A DNA stretch of 31,586 nucleotides from Cytophagales bacterium (lineage in GTDB: Bacteria > Bacteroidota > Bacteroidia > Cytophagales > Cyclobacteriaceae). Where the stretch lies: assembly GCA_027317105.1 (NCBI GenBank), contig DAHVFH010000126.1, forward strand, positions 1-31,586, written 5' to 3'. Positions 1 through 8,366 of the stretch are shown here, in pieces. Numbering within the stretch: the stretch's first letter is position 1; the number at the start of each line of letters is the position of its first letter. Below the pieces are notes generated by a model. The model searched no databases. It was not told the DNA's origin and saw only the letters and a list, made by a program, of their open reading frames with translations. A program made the translations under genes and the position numbers.

Positions 1-1131
1 GCTATGGGCATATTGATAATCTTTTCCATAGCCCATTTCTTTCATCAGCTTGGTCGGTGCATTCCGAACAGACAAAGGAACCGGCAAGTCGCCCGACTCG
101 CGTACCGCGCTCATCGCTGCACCGATCGCCACCGTAGCCGAATTACTTTTTGGTGAACAAGCAAGGTAGATCGCACATTGTGACAAAATAAGTTGTGCTT
201 CCGGATAGCCAATCACATCCACGGCCTGAAAAGTGCTGCTCGCCATCACAAGCGCGGTAGGGTTTGCATTGCCTATATCTTCGCTGGCAAGAATAAGCAT
301 TCTGCGCGCTATAAATTTTACATCCTCTCCACCTTCAATCATTCTGGCCAAATAATAAACAGCGGCATTGGGGTCGCTACCGCGCAATGATTTTATAAAG
401 GCGGAGATGATATCGTAATGTTGCTCACCACTTTTATCGTAAATGGCAATGTGCTTTTGGGCAGTGTTGATTACCAACTCATCGGTGATTTCAATGTCTC
501 CTGAGATGGATTCGCTGATCAACTGGATTAAGTTCAATAATTTTCGGGCATCACCTCCAGAGATGTTTAGCAGCGCCTGATGTTCTTTAATAATTATTTT
601 CTGCTTCTTTAATTCCTCATCTTTTTTCAACGCCTGATCAACTAGCTTGAGTAAGTCGTCTTCTGTCAAAGCTTTGAGTGTATAAACCTGGCAACGTGAA
701 AGCAAAGCCGAGTTCACTTCGAATGAAGGATTTTCAGTAGTCGCGCCAATTAAGGTAATTGTTCCTTTCTCTACTGCACCAAGCAACGCATCTTGTTGCG
801 ACTTGTTAAACCGATGGATTTCATCGATAAATAAAATTGCGCGAGATGTATATTTAGCTTTCTCGATGATTTCACGTACATCCTTTACGCCAGCACTCAC
901 GGCACTGATTGTGTGAAACGGTCGTTTCACTTCGTGTGCGATGATGTTAGCAATGGTTGTTTTGCCAACACCCGGTGGTCCCCACAAAATCATGGAAGGC
1001 ACATTGCCTGATTGCACCGCTTTACGAATAATTCCATTTGCACCCACCAGATGTTCCTGCCCGATCAGGTCATCGAGCTTGGAAGGCCGCATGCGCTCCG
1101 CTAAGGGTGGTGTGGAATAATTCAATAACAT
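1..1131 (-). CDS. rarA: Replication-associated recombination protein A (RarA/MgsA), AAA+ ATPase, 3' part cut off by window edge
   Basis: The frame is open from the ATG at 1131 to base 1 and gives 377 residues with no stop, so the C-terminus lies outside the window. Known RarA proteins are about 420-450 aa. I read Walker A GPPGVGKTT at about residues 51-59, Walker B ILFIDEIH at about 99-106, and the sensor-1 stretch GATTENPSFE near 130. After these comes the RarA/WRNIP1-type region with ARMIEGGED, SEDIGNANP and a typical YGKDYQYAH near the edge. RarA-family ATPases act at stalled forks and interact with replication and recombination proteins. The gene starts 19 bases after the threonine aldolase stop, so the two are probably cotranscribed. 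The RarA identification is near certain. Confidence 0.95.
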   Translation of the reverse strand, partial: MLLNYSTPPLAERMRPSKLDDLIGQEHLVGANGIIRKAVQSGNVPSMILWGPPGVGKTTIANIIAHEVKRPFHTISAVSAGVKDVREIIEKAKYTSRAILFIDEIHRFNKSQQDALLGAVEKGTITLIGATTENPSFEVNSALLSRCQVYTLKALTEDDLLKLVDQALKKDEELKKQKIIIKEHQALLNISGGDARKLLNLIQLISESISGDIEITDELVINTAQKHIAIYDKSGEQHYDIISAFIKSLRGSDPNAAVYYLARMIEGGEDVKFIARRMLILASEDIGNANPTALVMASSTFQAVDVIGYPEAQLILSQCAIYLACSPKSNSATVAIGAAMSAVRESGDLPVPLSVRNAPTKLMKEMGYGKDYQYAHS

Positions 1132-1150
1132 TTACAATTTTAAAAATGAT

Positions 1151-2176
1151 TCAAAATTTCAACTTGGAAAATACGTCCAGGCACTTATCGAGCATCGTAT
1201 CGGTAAAATCGAGATGGGTAACGAACCGAATTTCGGTCGCGCTAAATACCAATCCTTTAATCTGATGTTCATTCAATTTTGCCATCACCTTTTCGGGTGT
1301 CAACCCATCCGCTACTTCAAAGAGGACAATGTTCGTATCTACAGGCATTACGGATTTAACAAAAGTCGCTTGTTGAAGCGCACTACCCAATTTTTTGGCA
1401 CGAGTGTGGTCTTCTTTCAACCGACTGACATGATGATCTAATGCATAGATACCAGCCGCGGCCAAAAAACCAGCCTGCCGCATACCTCCACCAAATGCTT
1501 TGCGCATCCGCCTGGCTTTGAATTCAAATTCTTTTTTGTAAAGAAGTACCGAACCAACGGGTGCGCCAAGACCTTTAGAAAGGCAAATTGAGATAGTGTC
1601 AAAGTAGTTGCCGTAGTCCTGCGGTTTATCTCCGGTTTCTGCTAATGCATTAAAAAACCGGGCGCCATCCAGGTGCATTTTTAAACTCTTAGATCGGGCA
1701 AAGTCACTGATCAATTTAATTTGCTCTAGCGAGTAAAAGCTGCCCGCCTCCCTGACCACCGTATTTTCCAAAGCCACTACTGAAGTAATGGCCTGGTGAG
1801 CATCTTTACTATTGTTGAGGTTGCCAGAAATTTCTTCAACTGAGATTCTCCCCCGCACGCCATTCAACAGCCGCACGCTTACATGACTATTTCCGGCAAG
1901 ACCACCCCCTTCATATTTGTAAATGTGTGAGCCTTTATAACAAATTACTTCGTCATAGGGTTGGGTAAGCACTTTGATTCCGATCTGGTTCGTCATCGTG
2001 CCGGATGGGCAAAACACACCTCCGTCCATGGCAACCATGGCTGCACATTTTGCTTCGAGTGCATTTACGGTTGGGTCTTCGCCAAACACATCATCGCCCA
2101 CCTCGCCTTTCATCATAGCTTCCATCATACCAGGGGTTGGTTTGGTTACCGTATCACTTCGCAGATCAACAATCAT
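1151..2176 (-). CDS. ltaE: Low-specificity L-threonine aldolase (PLP, fold type I)
   Basis: 341 aa, the normal length for the family, which cleaves L-threonine or allo-threonine to glycine and acetaldehyde. The N-terminus MIVDLRSDTVTKPT is the family hallmark. Visible active-site elements are the ring-stacking His near residue 84 (GSHIYKYE), the aspartate in HLDGARF (D170) that contacts the PLP ring nitrogen, and the Schiff-base lysine K201 in CLSKGLGAPVGS. It is a soluble cytosolic enzyme and probably a homotetramer. It is the upstream member of a two-gene minus-strand unit with rarA, 19 bases apart. The functional pairing is not obvious and may only reflect shared transcription. Confidence 0.93.
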   Translation of the reverse strand: MIVDLRSDTVTKPTPGMMEAMMKGEVGDDVFGEDPTVNALEAKCAAMVAMDGGVFCPSGTMTNQIGIKVLTQPYDEVICYKGSHIYKYEGGGLAGNSHVSVRLLNGVRGRISVEEISGNLNNSKDAHQAITSVVALENTVVREAGSFYSLEQIKLISDFARSKSLKMHLDGARFFNALAETGDKPQDYGNYFDTISICLSKGLGAPVGSVLLYKKEFEFKARRMRKAFGGGMRQAGFLAAAGIYALDHHVSRLKEDHTRAKKLGSALQQATFVKSVMPVDTNIVLFEVADGLTPEKVMAKLNEHQIKGLVFSATEIRFVTHLDFTDTMLDKCLDVFSKLKF

Positions 2177-2240
2177 TTGTAAAATTTTAGGTCGTCAAAT
2201 TACAAAAGTGGGCGCAAAGGCAACAGATAATTAGGTTGGA

Positions 2241-2272
2241 TTTGGTTTTTAGTGTTTGTAGGTCTACTTTTG
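2241..2272 (+). promoter_or_regulatory. Bacteroidota-type promoter for tRNA-fMet
   Basis: TTTG at 2241-2244 and TACTTTTG at 2265-2272 match the Bacteroidota -33/-7 consensus (TTTG, about 19 bases, TAnnTTTG) with a 20-base spacer. Transcription would begin around 2278-2280, just before the broken tRNA copy, so the primary transcript should carry that copy as a 5' leader of the intact tRNA. Confidence 0.7.
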
Positions 2273-2280
2273 TGGCCTAA

Positions 2281-2325
2281 ATCGCGGGGTGGAGTCCCGA
2301 ACCTTCGGGAGTAGCTCGTTGGGCT
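2281..2325 (+). pseudogene. Truncated 5' copy of tRNA-fMet with its D-loop replaced by a 16-nt palindrome
   Basis: ATCGCGGGGTGGAG (2281-2294) and GTAGCTCGTTGGGCT (2311-2325) are identical to the matching parts of the intact tRNA 68 bases downstream. Between them the intact gene has CAGTTG, whereas this copy has TCCCGAACCTTCGGGA (2295-2310), a palindrome with 7-bp arms around CC. The match stops immediately before the CAT anticodon and continues as TTAAATAG, so there is no anticodon, T-arm or 3' acceptor strand. It cannot be a functional tRNA. Confidence 0.75.
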
Positions 2326-2350
2326 TTAAATAGTTAGGATAAAAATATAT

Positions 2351-2423
<73 letters not shown>

Positions 2424-2431
2424 CAACCTGA

Positions 2432-2472
2432 CCCTCAAAAGTGCCTCTTATGGCCTCTTTTGAGGGTTTTTT
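2432..2472 (+). terminator. Rho-independent terminator after tRNA-fMet
   Basis: CCCTCAAAAG (2432-2441) pairs perfectly with CTTTTGAGGG (2457-2466), with a possible GCC/GGC inner stem in the loop, followed by TTTTTT. It lies 8 bases past the tRNA 3' end. The 2473-2649 stretch that follows shows no convincing gene. Confidence 0.88.
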
Positions 2473-2649
2473 GCTTATTATCATGCAACGGCCGGACTCT
2501 GCAATTCAGAACCATTTTCAAACAGTTACTGTAAAACCTCTTTGTAGAGTTAGAAAGAAACAAAAGGTAATTGAGGTAGCAAAGACCGTAGCAACCGTTC
2601 AAGAGCTTTTTAGCTTCTCCAGTTGCCATGATTTTCTAAAGCATCAAAC

Positions 2650-3372
2650 TTACAGCACGATAAGTTGGCCGGAAGATGTCTTAGATAATTCAATAATTTT
2701 TTTCGGATTTCCCCTAACGTAAATATTGCCAGTACCATGAAGGCTATAATCCAGTTCATCGGTCACAAATATATCGCAGTCACCCGCAGAGCTATTTTGA
2801 ATATTGGCATTATCGGCTATTAAGTTGCTTGCATCCACTGACATAATGGAAAATGAGTTTACCGTCAAATTACCAACCTTCCCCGTCAAGGTAATTCTCC
2901 CCCCACATAAGTAGTTGTTCCAATAGTTAAACGTTTTGCAATTCAATTCAAGATTGGCTTGCATCAACTTAACCGGGCTTTCCATTAATAAAAAGAAAGA
3001 ATCGGAGATAATAGGGTTGATGGTCTGGATGAAGCAAGTTTGGTTGACTCTAATTTGTGCCGGTTGATTTGAAGTAATATACAAGGTAACCTTGTTTGTT
3101 TCTGGGTGTAACCATTGTTGTTTTGCATTGTTGGAAATACTCAACGTATCATTTATGACTATGGCCGACACCTTATCCGAAACTTGCCCATTCGCAATTA
3201 TTTTAATAGAAAAAGTTGTGTCTTGTGTTACGTACACATTAAAAACAGAGTTTAAAACAACGGTGTGAAATGGGGATAGGCTTACCTGCCTAGTGCGTTC
3301 GTCAAATTCGTTGCGGCACGAAAACAGAATTTGCAGCAGGAGTATCAAAAGGTAGGCTTTAAATTTTACCAT
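2650..3372 (-). CDS. Head-GIN domain (DUF2807) lipoprotein
   Basis: About 240 aa from the ATG at 3372. A TTG at 3393 would add seven residues, but the ATG gives a clean lipoprotein signal: MVKFKAYLLILLLQ, then lipobox LFSC with Cys19. The mature part reads as the right-handed beta-helix GIN domain, beginning FHTVVLNSVFNVYVTQD and then short repeating beta-strands that alternate hydrophobic and Ser/Asn-rich turns. The family is abundant in Bacteroidota; its biochemical role is unknown, although some members are called putative adhesins. It follows the PagL-like gene with essentially no gap, which suggests translational coupling and a shared envelope location. Confidence 0.75.
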   Translation of the reverse strand: MVKFKAYLLILLLQILFSCRNEFDERTRQVSLSPFHTVVLNSVFNVYVTQDTTFSIKIIANGQVSDKVSAIVINDTLSISNNAKQQWLHPETNKVTLYITSNQPAQIRVNQTCFIQTINPIISDSFFLLMESPVKLMQANLELNCKTFNYWNNYLCGGRITLTGKVGNLTVNSFSIMSVDASNLIADNANIQNSSAGDCDIFVTDELDYSLHGTGNIYVRGNPKKIIELSKTSSGQLIVL

Positions 3373-3394
3373 ATTAACTCGATTAAGTTTCAAC

Positions 3395-4522
3395 TTATCT
3401 CCACCGTATTCCTAACCCCAATTCTGGGAAGTCCAGGATATTCAAATGAGACTTCATTGCAAATTGGATGAAAAAATTCTCCGTTGCCCTATACCGCACA
3501 ATTCCCCGGTTGTATATTGAATAATTGTTTACTTTATCCGTAAGCCCTATGTATAATCCTTCCTGAATGATTAGGCTGAGCCTGTTGTATAAAAATTCTT
3601 GCGATAAGTGGAGGCCTGAAGTAAAGTCATCTAGTGAATTGTACCCTTTTTGGTTGGCAGCGGCCATCTCTGCCTCAGTAGAAGTGTCATAAAATAAATC
3701 AGCGCCAAGGCCGAAATGGACGGCCCGGAATGGCGCCCACTTAAATTCAAAGGTGGCGGATGAAGCGTAGTAAAATTTTGCATTCAAAGACCTGGGATGC
3801 TTACCACCGGAACTAAATATAAATTCGAAATGATAATTGGGTTTATAGGGTTCAAGTTCAACCCTATTCTTTTCGGTCTGCTTGCCCAGCGAATAACCAA
3901 CGCCTGTGAAAAAGGTAAGCGAATTAAGGCCAAGGTTTGGTATAGTTAGGTTGCCATTGGAGAGGTGGTCGAAAGAAAGCCCTGTCTGTAGTCGAATATT
4001 TTTTAGTACCTGATACGAAGCGCCAAGTTTAAAATTGAAATGAAAGTTTACGTGTGAGCCAATAGCCACGTTCTGATAGTTATTCAGTAAATCAAATTTT
4101 TGGGTGACGTAACTGGCACCTACTCCGGTTTGATTAAATAAGTTAAAACGGTTTTTCGAGATAATATTTAACTGAAAGTATGGATACACACCCATTTCCC
4201 GGCCATTTACCCGATCGTTTCCCAATGTCGTATAGAAAAAAGAAATTCCATATTCAGGGTAATTGTATAATTGTTCCCAGTAGTTTTTGCCAGTAGTTTT
4301 TTTTGAGAAGTTAACACTTGCCATCTGCACTTTTTGTTGCACCACATAAGCGAGGTTTGAATACTCAGGAATGATAAACCCATTATGATAGTTTGCAGTG
4401 GCCACGAGATTATCGGTAAAATGGCTTTGCGCTGTAAGTTTAAAAGGGTACAGAAAAAGTACTCCCCATAAAATTCTTTTCGAGATGTTGTATTGTAGTC
4501 TTCTGGTATACACAGAAACCAT
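3395..4522 (-). CDS. PagL/acyloxyacyl-hydrolase-family outer-membrane protein (lipid A deacylase-like)
   Basis: 375 aa with an N-terminal signal peptide (hydrophobic 17-30, likely cleavage after TAQ). The body is rich in amphipathic beta-strands with aromatic ends, as in an outer-membrane barrel. The segment FDHLSNGNLTIPNLGLN (about 184-200) resembles the PagL active-site region, with H186 and S188 matching the catalytic His-x-Ser of lipid A 3-O-deacylases. Where PagL has its third residue (Glu) I see Asn200, so deacylase activity is uncertain. A second barrel-like half (220-375) makes it longer than PagL (about 150-190 aa). It ends one base before the alternative TTG start of the GIN lipoprotein, so the two form a pair. 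Confidence 0.65.
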   Translation of the reverse strand: MVSVYTRRLQYNISKRILWGVLFLYPFKLTAQSHFTDNLVATANYHNGFIIPEYSNLAYVVQQKVQMASVNFSKKTTGKNYWEQLYNYPEYGISFFYTTLGNDRVNGREMGVYPYFQLNIISKNRFNLFNQTGVGASYVTQKFDLLNNYQNVAIGSHVNFHFNFKLGASYQVLKNIRLQTGLSFDHLSNGNLTIPNLGLNSLTFFTGVGYSLGKQTEKNRVELEPYKPNYHFEFIFSSGGKHPRSLNAKFYYASSATFEFKWAPFRAVHFGLGADLFYDTSTEAEMAAANQKGYNSLDDFTSGLHLSQEFLYNRLSLIIQEGLYIGLTDKVNNYSIYNRGIVRYRATENFFIQFAMKSHLNILDFPELGLGIRWR

Positions 4523-4791
4523 TTATGATTGATTTTCAAAAGACTAAAGAGGGTCGCTATTTCTCATTGGGGAAATTTTGACTAATATATTGCCTTTAAC
4601 GACATCCCGCAAATGCGGAACTCAAGACAAAGGTTTTTCAGCAGGGTATTTTAGTTAATTAAAGATTTAAAGATCAGATTTCCATATTGTGGGTCTGTAA
4701 ACCACGATAAAACGAAAGGATGGCATGGCACAGTTTAAAAATTAAAGAGTCTAAAAACAGAGATTGCAAATCGGCTCCATTCGGCTTAATT

Positions 4792-6807
4792 TCACAATTC
4801 CTTTTTATTTAATAATAAATTGGGGATGTACATCTCAAAAGTGGTGCCCTGACCAAAATCAGAGGCCACCTGGATTCGACCGCCCAACTTATGAACGGTC
4901 TCTTTTACAATATAAAGGCCAAGGCCAGCACCTTTCGCCTTTTCAGTAGCGCGATAGAACATGTTAAATACTTTGGCTAAATGAATTTTTTCAATGCCTA
5001 TTCCATTGTCAGAATATACAACTTTGCTCTGAACAGCATCGGTTGTCACATTCAGTTTTATAGAACAGGAGTCTTTATTAAAATCCTGATAGTTCAAGGA
5101 GTTAGAGATAAGACTGTTCAAAATTATTTCCAGCCTCGGTTTGTCAGAGTAAAATTCAATCTCGTTTGAGATTTCCACCTTGACCTGAACGCGGTTGACT
5201 ACGGGCACGGGGTTAATGTTGCTCATGACTTTGTCGACCAATGCTCTAAAATTGATTTTCTCCTGATGGGTTTCTGTCCTTGCATTTGTGGAGTGATCAA
5301 GAATTTGCTTGATAAAACCATCCAGGCGATTTACTTGTTCCCGAATTTGTTTAAGGTAAGGCACCATCCCCGGCTCGGGCTTCTCCAATTCCGCAACATT
5401 CAATAATCCTAAAATGGTGGACAGGGGCGACCGAAGATCGTGTGAAATGCTATAAACAAAATGATCCAATTCATTATTGGCTTTGTGCAATTCGGTCACA
5501 TCGATCATGATGCCTTCAAATCGAACGATTTTACCCTCCTCATTTTTTACATGACGGGTGTAGCCCAACAGGTAACGCAATGGCATCACCAATGGATTGG
5601 TGCGGATGATAGACTCACCTGGATCAACACCATTCATCATTTTTTCGATTGACGCTAATAGGAGACTATGGTCTTCGGGATGGACTCGCTTCAAGAATTC
5701 ATTCATTGGCGGAATTTCACCGGGCACAAACCCAAAAATCAGGAAAAGTTGTTTGGACCAATGTCGGGTGCCGGAAGCAACATCAAGCTGCCAGCTTCCC
5801 ATCTTGGCTTGCTCTTCGGCCCGCTCAAGCGTTTCAATGCTTTCCACCAATCTAAATTCAGCCCGCTTTTGTTCAGAGATATCGCGGATGAGGACGTTCA
5901 AGCCTTTGGGAGAAGGATAAATGTGGTTTTCTTGCCACAAGTTTAGCGGTGCGAAATAATCAACTTGGCGAATGTATCGCTGCTCCTTCATCGCCCGATG
6001 GAATGCCTGATAGGTTGCCGACCCCATCGCTTGGGGAAATTCTTCCCACACATTTTTGCCAATTAAGGTTGTCGTGTCACGGTGTAGCAATTTGCCCGTT
6101 TGCTTGTTGGCATACGTATAATTCCAATTCTTATCGAGCGAAATAAAAGCATCGCCAATTCGGTCAAACAAATCCGACAGTTCTGAAGTCTTGTTATGCA
6201 CAATCCGTTGCAGCTCAAGATTGCTTAGCCTTAGGTTGAGCAGATTAATTACCTGCTTCGCCAATATCTTCAGGTCGGCCAGTTGTCGCTTAGTTAAAGT
6301 CCTGGGTTGTGTATCGAGCACGCACAGGGTGCCTAGTTTATGCCCCGAATCGACCACTAAGGGCACACCGGCATAAAATCTTATTTTCGGGTCTTGCCTT
6401 ACATAAGGGTTATCAAAAAAGCGTTCATCCTCGAGTGCATCGGGCACCACCAAGATGTCATCCCCAAGGATTGCATAAGAACAAATTGAAAACTCGCGAG
6501 GAGAATCAGTTGCCTCAATTCCTTTACTCGCTTTCGTCCATTGTCGGGTCTCATCGATCAAATTGATCATCGCCATGGGCGAGTCACAAACTTCCGTGGC
6601 AAGCTCAACGATCCCATCAAAGTCTTTATCCAATTCAGGGCCAAGGATTTGGTATTTGGCAAGTACTTCTAACCGTTCCTTTTCATTTTCGGGCAAATAA
6701 CTAGCTATCATATTCTCAGGATCATATTCACGGTTCTTTGTCATGCCAAAAACGCCTATCAAAGTCCCTTTAATTCTATCAAAAAATTTTTCTTTGCGCT
6801 TCGCCAT
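4792..6807 (-). CDS. Sensor histidine kinase, GAF-PAS-PAS-HisKA-HATPase
   Basis: 671 aa with no transmembrane segment, so probably cytosolic. Domains in order: N-terminal linker, then GAF (about 45-190, FSICSYAILGDDILVVPDA and FYAGVPLVV), PAS (210-315), PAS/PAC (330-440, MGSWQLD..HWS, ending FEGIMIDVTEL), HisKA with phospho-acceptor H456 in SISHDLRSPLS, and HATPase with N569 in ISNS, DNGIG at 600-604 and GAGLGLYIV at 626-634. There is no receiver domain and no adjacent minus-strand regulator, so its partner is encoded elsewhere or is the response regulator at 9115-9771. Its start codon sits inside one copy of the repeat TATAGGAGAAACTCC, which suggests autoregulation. Ligand unknown. Confidence 0.88.
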   Translation of the reverse strand: MAKRKEKFFDRIKGTLIGVFGMTKNREYDPENMIASYLPENEKERLEVLAKYQILGPELDKDFDGIVELATEVCDSPMAMINLIDETRQWTKASKGIEATDSPREFSICSYAILGDDILVVPDALEDERFFDNPYVRQDPKIRFYAGVPLVVDSGHKLGTLCVLDTQPRTLTKRQLADLKILAKQVINLLNLRLSNLELQRIVHNKTSELSDLFDRIGDAFISLDKNWNYTYANKQTGKLLHRDTTTLIGKNVWEEFPQAMGSATYQAFHRAMKEQRYIRQVDYFAPLNLWQENHIYPSPKGLNVLIRDISEQKRAEFRLVESIETLERAEEQAKMGSWQLDVASGTRHWSKQLFLIFGFVPGEIPPMNEFLKRVHPEDHSLLLASIEKMMNGVDPGESIIRTNPLVMPLRYLLGYTRHVKNEEGKIVRFEGIMIDVTELHKANNELDHFVYSISHDLRSPLSTILGLLNVAELEKPEPGMVPYLKQIREQVNRLDGFIKQILDHSTNARTETHQEKINFRALVDKVMSNINPVPVVNRVQVKVEISNEIEFYSDKPRLEIILNSLISNSLNYQDFNKDSCSIKLNVTTDAVQSKVVYSDNGIGIEKIHLAKVFNMFYRATEKAKGAGLGLYIVKETVHKLGGRIQVASDFGQGTTFEMYIPNLLLNKKEL

Positions 6808-6821
6808 ATAGGAGAAACTCC
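6807..6821. promoter_or_regulatory. Repeat TATAGGAGAAACTCC overlapping the kinase start codon (copy 1)
   Basis: The 15-mer here recurs exactly at 6859-6873, 52 bp away, about five helical turns. This copy abuts the minus-strand ATG, so a bound protein or RNA would cover the ribosome site. It lacks the last palindromic bases of copy 2 (CCCA instead of CTATA). Confidence 0.5.
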
Positions 6822-6858
6822 CACTTTTTATTTTGGAAAGGCTAATTCGTGAAAAACG

Positions 6859-6877
6859 TATAGGAGAAACTCCTATA
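6859..6877. promoter_or_regulatory. Perfect 19-bp palindrome TATAGGAG-AAA-CTCCTATA (copy 2, candidate operator)
   Basis: Both 8-bp arms match exactly across an AAA spacer. It lies in the 129-bp gap between two divergent genes, 52 bp upstream of the kinase start and about 60 bp upstream of the lipoprotein start. This is a natural place for a dimeric regulator to control both directions. Confidence 0.55.
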
Positions 6878-6936
6878 TCCGGACAGCTATTTTACCAAGG
6901 AGGCGCACATTCGTGCATAATTAAATCCCAAAAGCC

Positions 6937-7677
6937 ATGATCAAAAAAAAATACTTTAGCATTCTTGTCATCACATTTTGCTCTTTGTTGATGATTGTGT
7001 CCTGTCAGGACAGCGTGACCTTAAACAAGCCGACCAATTTGGGTATTACCAATTATTCCTTTGATGGCACTGAGGGTGACCCAATAACACTGGAGGTGGC
7101 CACACGGTGGATTGGAAATTACACCAGCAAAAATTCAGGAAGGATTAACGCGCATTTTTTTGGCCAACAAACCCTCAAAAACGCCTTGGCTAAAACCGGA
7201 TGTATGGGAATCCGATTTTATTATGCCTTGGATGACTCGGCAAATTCAAAGGTACTGTTCATTGGAGCCGATGCGAAAGGCCAAAACCTCTTGCCAATTG
7301 CCAGCGTTGTTGGAAAAAGGTCTCCTATAGATATAAAAAGTTCCTCTACGATTGCATTAAGAGCCACCGAAGGAGCTTTAATTTCCTCCGATATATCAAA
7401 CCGCTGGACGAGCGCTTACGTCAAAACCAATCAGGCAGGGATCTGGGCTCATTTCTTTGGGCATGAAATCCTAAACCAGATCCTTGCCGAAAAAGACTGC
7501 ATTGGCATCAGAGCATATCATGCCCTCAATGATTCAGGAGTGCAACAGCTATTGTTATTTGGTGTAAGTTCAAGCGGATCAAACCTTTTGCCAGCCTCAT
7601 TAAATGCGCGGGTTGAAAGTGACAATACGATTGCGGATTTATCCTTTCCTTGCCCATCGCTTTGCTCTGGTTCGTGA
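6937..7677 (+). CDS. Lipoprotein with two tandem copies of an uncharacterised ~75-aa domain
   Basis: 246 aa with a lipoprotein signal (KKKYFSILVITFCSLLMIVSC, Cys23). Residues about 45-120 and 145-220 are repeats of each other. Shared features are an EG..I start, a W (RW), an AHFFG motif (72-76 and 171-175), a single Cys before GIR.Y.AL (C89 and C188), and an end in F(I)G...G.NLLP. The C-terminus FPCPSLCSGS carries two more cysteines. I recall this domain in secreted Bacteroidota proteins but know no assigned function. It is divergent from the GAF/PAS kinase and 44 bases upstream of the membrane protein-kinase-regulator set, so it may report to or be controlled by them. AAGGAGG at 6897-6903 is too far upstream (33 bases) to be its ribosome site. 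Confidence 0.7.
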   Translation: MIKKKYFSILVITFCSLLMIVSCQDSVTLNKPTNLGITNYSFDGTEGDPITLEVATRWIGNYTSKNSGRINAHFFGQQTLKNALAKTGCMGIRFYYALDDSANSKVLFIGADAKGQNLLPIASVVGKRSPIDIKSSSTIALRATEGALISSDISNRWTSAYVKTNQAGIWAHFFGHEILNQILAEKDCIGIRAYHALNDSGVQQLLLFGVSSSGSNLLPASLNARVESDNTIADLSFPCPSLCSGS

Positions 7678-7721
7678 ACTTTGTTGTAATTTTATGCAGA
7701 GCACCTTAAAACTCTGTTAAA

Positions 7722-8366
7722 TTGAGACTCACTATAATATTTGGATACTTTTCTCTTTTTTCGACAATTGCCCTTTTTTCAATAGGGATATTCTTAAGGA
7801 ATAAATTGGATGGCCGGCTCAAATTAGTATTTTACCTAGCCTTGGCATCAGTTTTATCAGATGTATCGTCTTTAATTCTAATGAATTCCGGCTTTGGCAA
7901 CTGGCCTATCGGAAATGGATTCCTAATTGTTCAATTCATCATGTTTTCATTGATTTTAAAAAAAGACAATGAATTGACGTTTTTTAGTTTTTCATTTTTT
8001 GCTTGTCTTATTTTTGCAATTATTAATTTTTTATTCCTGCAAGGGCCAAAATCATTTAACTCCTATTCCGCTTATATCTGTGGGCTGATGATGATCATCT
8101 CTGCGCTTGTTTATTTGTACCGTTTACTGAATGAGATGCCAGTGGAACAAATTCAAAAGTTGCCGTTGTTCTGGGTAGCGTTTGGGGTGCTCGTGTACTA
8201 TGGGGGCACTTTGTTTTTGTTTTTATTCAATAACTACCTTCTTAAACATTTGTTGGCAAGCCATCAAGTAATTTGGGTTTTGCATAACGTTCTGAACATC
8301 ACCAAAAACGCTTTTCTATTTATCGCCTTATGGGTCAATTACAAGAACAAGACATCCCCCTTATAA
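7722..8366 (+). CDS. Integral membrane protein preceding a NarL-type kinase
   Basis: 214 aa and almost wholly hydrophobic, with roughly six or seven helices (about 4-24, 33-53, 66-80, 86-105, 112-132, 145-167, 183-205), a short basic loop and the tail NYKNKTSPL. The only plausible start is TTG at 7722. The upstream in-frame stop is at 7707-7709 and the first in-frame ATG lies inside the second helix. Its last 37 bases overlap the start of the histidine kinase gene. I do not recognise a named family. Because the downstream kinase has only one short membrane helix and no sensory domain, this protein is a candidate sensing subunit. That is inference from context. Confidence 0.7.
   Translation: MRLTIIFGYFSLFSTIALFSIGIFLRNKLDGRLKLVFYLALASVLSDVSSLILMNSGFGNWPIGNGFLIVQFIMFSLILKKDNELTFFSFSFFACLIFAIINFLFLQGPKSFNSYSAYICGLMMIISALVYLYRLLNEMPVEQIQKLPLFWVAFGVLVYYGGTLFLFLFNNYLLKHLLASHQVIWVLHNVLNITKNAFLFIALWVNYKNKTSPL

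Noticed and set aside
2435..2722. Open frames on both strands over the tRNA terminator and the following gap
   Set aside because: They cover the terminator hairpin, show no family resemblance, and the plus-strand one runs into the antisense of the GIN lipoprotein gene.
4607..4618. Short palindrome CCGCA-AA-TGCGG upstream of the PagL-like gene
   Set aside because: Only 5-bp arms and a single occurrence seen; no T-run or partner site, so not enough to call an operator or terminator.
5597..5920. Plus-strand open frame of 107 codons inside the GAF/PAS kinase gene
   Set aside because: It is antisense to a well-supported coding region, with no motif and no start context.
6897..6903. AAGGAGG as the ribosome site of the lipoprotein gene
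   Set aside because: It is 33 bases upstream of the ATG, too far, and no earlier start codon in frame follows it.
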